Part shown: positions 5,407 through 7,466 of the stretch, one piece after another | How positions within the stretch are numbered: the first letter of the stretch is position 1 | Layout of the letters: every line of letters begins with the position of its first letter | From: Cyclobacteriaceae bacterium | Lineage (GTDB): Bacteria; Bacteroidota; Bacteroidia; Cytophagales; Cyclobacteriaceae | Assembly: GCA_026994125.1 (NCBI GenBank) | Contig: JALWRJ010000146.1 | Coordinates: 1 to 7,466, forward strand | DNA: 7,466 nucleotides | Direction of reading: 5' to 3' | Made by a program: the position numbers and the translations under genes | Notes under the pieces: model-generated | Databases searched by the model: none | What the model was told of the DNA's origin: nothing | Seen by the model: the letters and a program-made list of their open reading frames with translations, nothing else

Positions 5407-6622
5407 ATTGATTAACAGCCTCTTTTAGTTGTTGCAGTGCTTGCAATAGCAAGGGCCTGGGCGAGGCTATGTTCATGCGCACAAATCCTTTGCCTTCTTT
5501 GCCATATTCTAAGCCCAGGTTTACACCCAGGCGGGCTTTGGTAAAAAGCAACTCTTTTAGCGCTTTATTATTTTTGGCCAATGCCGATACATCGAGCCAT
5601 ACCTGGTAGGTGCCTTCGGGATGTATCATTTTTACCTGAGGCAGTTCATTGGTTAAAAATTTGTTTATTGCCTGCACCGATGCGGCAAGGTAGTTTATTT
5701 TTTTATCCAGCCATTTGTACCCATGTGTATAAGCTGTTTTAAGAGCAATATTGCCAAACGCATTACTTTTACCCAAATGAAAACGCATTATACGCGCTTG
5801 CATCGCCTTTTTAAGTTCGGTGTTGGGTGTATAAATAAATGAATCGACCAAGCCGGGGATGCCAAAGGTTTTACCGGCCGAACCAAACATGAGAATTTGA
5901 TCCGATTGCCCTTTATAAACCTCCGTCATACCTGTAAACTGATGCCCGGGATAAATAATATCGGCATGAATTTCATCGGTAAGCATTAGCACCTGGTGCT
6001 TTTGGCAAATAGTAGCTATTTGTTCAAGTTCATCTTTTTTCCACACCCGTCCTACCGGGTTGTGAGGGTTACATAAAATCATGGCAGTTGTGGTGCTAAC
6101 TGCTGCTTTTTTTTCTAAATCGTTAAAATCGATGTGGTATGTATCGTTTTTAAGTTGTAGGGAGTTATTTATTACTTTGCGATTTACCCCTTCAATAATT
6201 CCTTTAAAAGCTTGATAAACAGGTGGTTGAATAATAATTCCTTCGCCCGGTTGGGTAAGCTCGTCAATGGCCGCAGCCAGTCCGGTGTTTACACTAGTGG
6301 TAAAAAGCAGATGCTCCATGGTAAGGGTAACCTTGTGCCGCTTTTTAAACCAATTCACAAGAGGTTGCTTTATTGCCGGGGTTTTAAGCTCGTAGGGATA
6401 GACCCCTCTTTTAGCCATTTTTTTTAGGGCTTTTTGCAATTCGGGCATGACCATAAAATCCGAATCGGCTACCCAAAATGGGTTGATGTGGGTATGCCCG
6501 AATAAATTTTGTAAGTAGCCGGGGTTGTAGCGCACAAAACCGGTGCGGTTTAAGTCTTTTTTGTATTTGTCAAATCGGGCTGCCATAGCAATAGGTTTAC
6601 ATTGTTTTACGAATGTACTCAT
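5405..6622 (-). CDS. MalY/PatB-type PLP-dependent enzyme (C-S lyase or aminotransferase)
   Basis: 405 residues, fold type I class I/II aminotransferase. MalY/PatB blocks are visible: WVADSDF (50-56), YPYE (75-78), CNPHNPVGRVW (184-194), DEIHADIIYPG (216-226), the PLP lysine in SAGK (K251) and the substrate-carboxylate arginine in NIASPR (R389). In this subfamily PatB/MalY cleave the C-S bond of cystathionine or cysteine conjugates, giving pyruvate, ammonia and a thiol or H2S. Two blocks deviate from the usual PatB forms: TTSVNTGL (108-115) for the common (S/T)PGVV block, and SAGKTFGIPGL for SxSKTFNIAGL. A shifted substrate is possible. The first ATG adds 12 residues (MSTFVKQCKPIA) before M13, a plausible alternative start. 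It is divergent from the rhodanese with a Crp-type box between. As an H2S producer it would feed SQR, but this is inference. Confidence 0.85.
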   Translation of the reverse strand: MSTFVKQCKPIAMAARFDKYKKDLNRTGFVRYNPGYLQNLFGHTHINPFWVADSDFMVMPELQKALKKMAKRGVYPYELKTPAIKQPLVNWFKKRHKVTLTMEHLLFTTSVNTGLAAAIDELTQPGEGIIIQPPVYQAFKGIIEGVNRKVINNSLQLKNDTYHIDFNDLEKKAAVSTTTAMILCNPHNPVGRVWKKDELEQIATICQKHQVLMLTDEIHADIIYPGHQFTGMTEVYKGQSDQILMFGSAGKTFGIPGLVDSFIYTPNTELKKAMQARIMRFHLGKSNAFGNIALKTAYTHGYKWLDKKINYLAASVQAINKFLTNELPQVKMIHPEGTYQVWLDVSALAKNNKALKELLFTKARLGVNLGLEYGKEGKGFVRMNIASPRPLLLQALQQLKEAVNQ

Positions 6623-6662
6623 TTATCGAGGATAGCTCCTGCAAAATAGATTTTTTTTGCTA

Positions 6663-6678
6663 TGTGACTCGATTCACA
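6663..6678. promoter_or_regulatory. Crp-type operator between PatB-like gene and rhodanese
   Basis: TGTGACTCGATTCACA is a perfect TGTGA-N6-TCACA palindrome, 14 of 16 bases self-complementary with TCGA at the centre. Its centre (6670.5) is exactly 36.5 nt before the G of the rhodanese -7-like element, the same distance as at the trx promoter. It is 41-42 nt upstream of the inferred rhodanese transcription start and 48 nt upstream of the PatB-like ATG. Confidence 0.8.
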
Positions 6679-6699
6679 AGCAGCTAAAATTAGACTCTT

Positions 6700-6707
6700 T
6701 TTTTTTG
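6700..6707 (+). promoter_or_regulatory. TTTTTTTG, -7-like element of the rhodanese gene
   Basis: It is the end of a nine-T run (6698-6706) followed by G. CATCAAACA follows at 6711-6719, the same 9-mer as after the trx element. There is no TTTG at -33. The inferred start of transcription is near 6711-6712, leaving almost no leader for the ATG at 6719 but about 28 bases for the ATG at 6740. Confidence 0.5.
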
Positions 6708-6718
6708 CCACATCAAAC

Positions 6719-7027
6719 ATGAAAATATTAGGCAAAACTATGAATTTAAAAGAACTTATTAACAACCCCGACAATACCATTGTTGATGTAAGGGGTGCCT
6801 TTGAATTTCAATATGGAAATGCAGAAGGAACGGTTAACATACCCTTGGATGAGATTCCGGGTAGATTGGACGAGCTAAAGCAAATGGGTGGTACTATTTT
6901 ATTGTGCTGCGCATCGGGCAATCGTAGTGGGTATGCCGAGGCTTACCTGCGTAACCAGGGAATTGAAAACGTAATGAACATTGGTAGTTGGATGGATGTA
7001 CAATATTTACAGTCTAGCGTAGCGTAG
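6719..7027 (+). CDS. Single-domain rhodanese (sulfurtransferase)
   Basis: 102 residues from the first ATG, 95 from the in-frame ATG at 6740 (MNLKELINNPDN). The second start matches the usual beginning of this family and fits the promoter position better, so 6740 may be the true start. The fold shows IVDVR (21-25), the E29-F30 turn and the active loop C64-A-S-G-N-R-S70 with the catalytic cysteine C64. A second cysteine, C63, directly precedes it. No signal peptide or membrane segment, so it is cytoplasmic. It transfers sulfane sulfur from a persulfide or thiosulfate to a thiol acceptor such as thioredoxin. It is a single-gene unit, with a Crp-type box upstream and a terminator 23 bases downstream. 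Its promoter shares spacing and sequence with the thioredoxin promoter, which ties it to sulfide oxidation. Confidence 0.92.
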   Translation: MKILGKTMNLKELINNPDNTIVDVRGAFEFQYGNAEGTVNIPLDEIPGRLDELKQMGGTILLCCASGNRSGYAEAYLRNQGIENVMNIGSWMDVQYLQSSVA

Positions 7028-7050
7028 CCATACGTCATTTTTTTCGTTAC

Positions 7051-7077
7051 AAAAAACCGGAGTTTTCCGGTTTTTTT
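7051..7077 (+). terminator. Intrinsic terminator after the rhodanese gene
   Basis: An 11-bp perfect stem runs AAAAAACCGGA (7051-7061), loop GTTT, TCCGGTTTTTT (7066-7076), with the T-tract running to 7077. It separates the rhodanese from the downstream arfB gene. Confidence 0.92.
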
Positions 7078-7126
7078 GTGCCCAAATTTTTGTGTGCGTT
7101 TTAAAAAATGCGTTGTAACTTGCTGT

Positions 7127-7466
7127 ATGTTTAGCCGTGTAGTTACTTCAAACCAATTGCTGCCTGAGCTTGCCTTTAGTTTTAGTAAAAGCTCAGGGCC
7201 GGGCGGGCAACACGTTAATAAAGTAAATACCCGGGTAGAGCTTCGGTTCGATATTGCAGGTTCGGTACTGCTTACCGAAGCACAGAAAACACAGTTAATG
7301 CAGTTTTTGGGTCGCAGGCTTACCCGGCAAAATGAATTGGTGCTTAGTGCGGGGAAATTGCGCTCGCAAAAAGCCAATAAAGAAGCTGTTTTGGCAAAAT
7401 TAGATACCTTGCTGTTGCAGGCCTTTCGAAAAAAAACAAAACGCATTGCCACTAAACCTACCAAAG
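7127..7466 (+). CDS. arfB: Peptidyl-tRNA hydrolase ArfB (YaeJ), N-terminal 113 codons
   Basis: The frame opens at ATG 7127 and runs off the window without a stop; the final base is the first of codon 114. The catalytic GGQ motif is at 26-28 in KSSGPGGQHVNKVNTRVELRF-type context, the release-factor domain 3 signature. A second conserved block (LSAGKLRSQKANKEA) and the start of a basic tail (FRKKTKRIATKPTK) follow. ArfB rescues ribosomes stalled on mRNAs lacking a stop codon: the basic tail enters the empty mRNA channel and GGQ hydrolyses the peptidyl-tRNA. Only the end of the tail should be missing, since the family is usually around 130-140 residues. The upstream ATG at 7108 is out of frame and closes at once. 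No Shine-Dalgarno is visible. It is not evidently connected with the sulfur genes. Confidence 0.93.
   Translation, partial: MFSRVVTSNQLLPELAFSFSKSSGPGGQHVNKVNTRVELRFDIAGSVLLTEAQKTQLMQFLGRRLTRQNELVLSAGKLRSQKANKEAVLAKLDTLLLQAFRKKTKRIATKPTK

Noticed and set aside
6943..7464. Long open frame on the - strand across the rhodanese end and arfB
   Set aside because: It runs through a strong terminator and is antisense to a recognisable GGQ protein; the translation looks like a shadow.

Overview
The window looks like a chromosomal segment of a member of the Bacteroidota. The DNA is AT-rich. Genes start behind A-rich leaders without clear Shine-Dalgarno sequences. Promoter-like elements resemble the Bacteroidota form (TAnnTTTG or T-run plus TTTG at -7), and the proteins read as Bacteroidota homologues. 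This placement is inference; no rRNA or other marker gene is present.

Layout. Bases 1-55 hold the last 17 codons of a rhodanese-domain protein. A non-coding stretch follows with a 7-bp tandem repeat of at least 21 in-register units (73-219). Next on the + strand are a small two-helix membrane protein of the DUF2892/YgaP type (312-554), a REP-like imperfect inverted repeat (564-630) and a membrane sterol desaturase/fatty acid hydroxylase family protein (660-1532). Facing it on the - strand is a two-gene unit: a Crp/Fnr regulator (3359-2721) and a membrane-anchored M19 dipeptidase (2721-1546), which share one base (TAATG). Then come a nested hairpin terminator, a type II sulfide:quinone oxidoreductase on the - strand (4848-3568), a divergent thioredoxin (4968-5336), a bidirectional terminator, a MalY/PatB-type PLP enzyme on the - strand (6622-5405), a divergent single-domain rhodanese (6719-7027), a terminator, and the start of the GGQ peptidyl-tRNA hydrolase ArfB (7127 to the window edge).

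How it fits together. SQR oxidises sulfide at the membrane and makes persulfide. The rhodanese(s) and thioredoxin are natural sulfane-sulfur acceptors or reductants. DUF2892 is the membrane part of the E. coli rhodanese YgaP. PatB-type enzymes can release H2S from cysteine or cystathionine. A Crp/Fnr regulator with a Cys cluster (C77, C83, C84) lies next to SQR.

The strongest non-obvious signal is regulatory. Both divergent intergenic regions (sqr/trx and PatB-like/rhodanese) carry a TGTGA-N6-TCAC(A/T) palindrome. In each, the palindrome centre lies exactly 36.5 nt upstream of the G ending a T-run/TTTG -7-like element, and the same 9-mer CATCAAACA follows shortly after. The regulator's recognition helix has the R-E-x3-R pattern that E. 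coli CRP uses to read TGTGA. Together this suggests a small local sulfide/persulfide-responsive Crp regulon with class II (-41.5) activation. The regulon and its signal are inference; the motifs and distances are read from the sequence.
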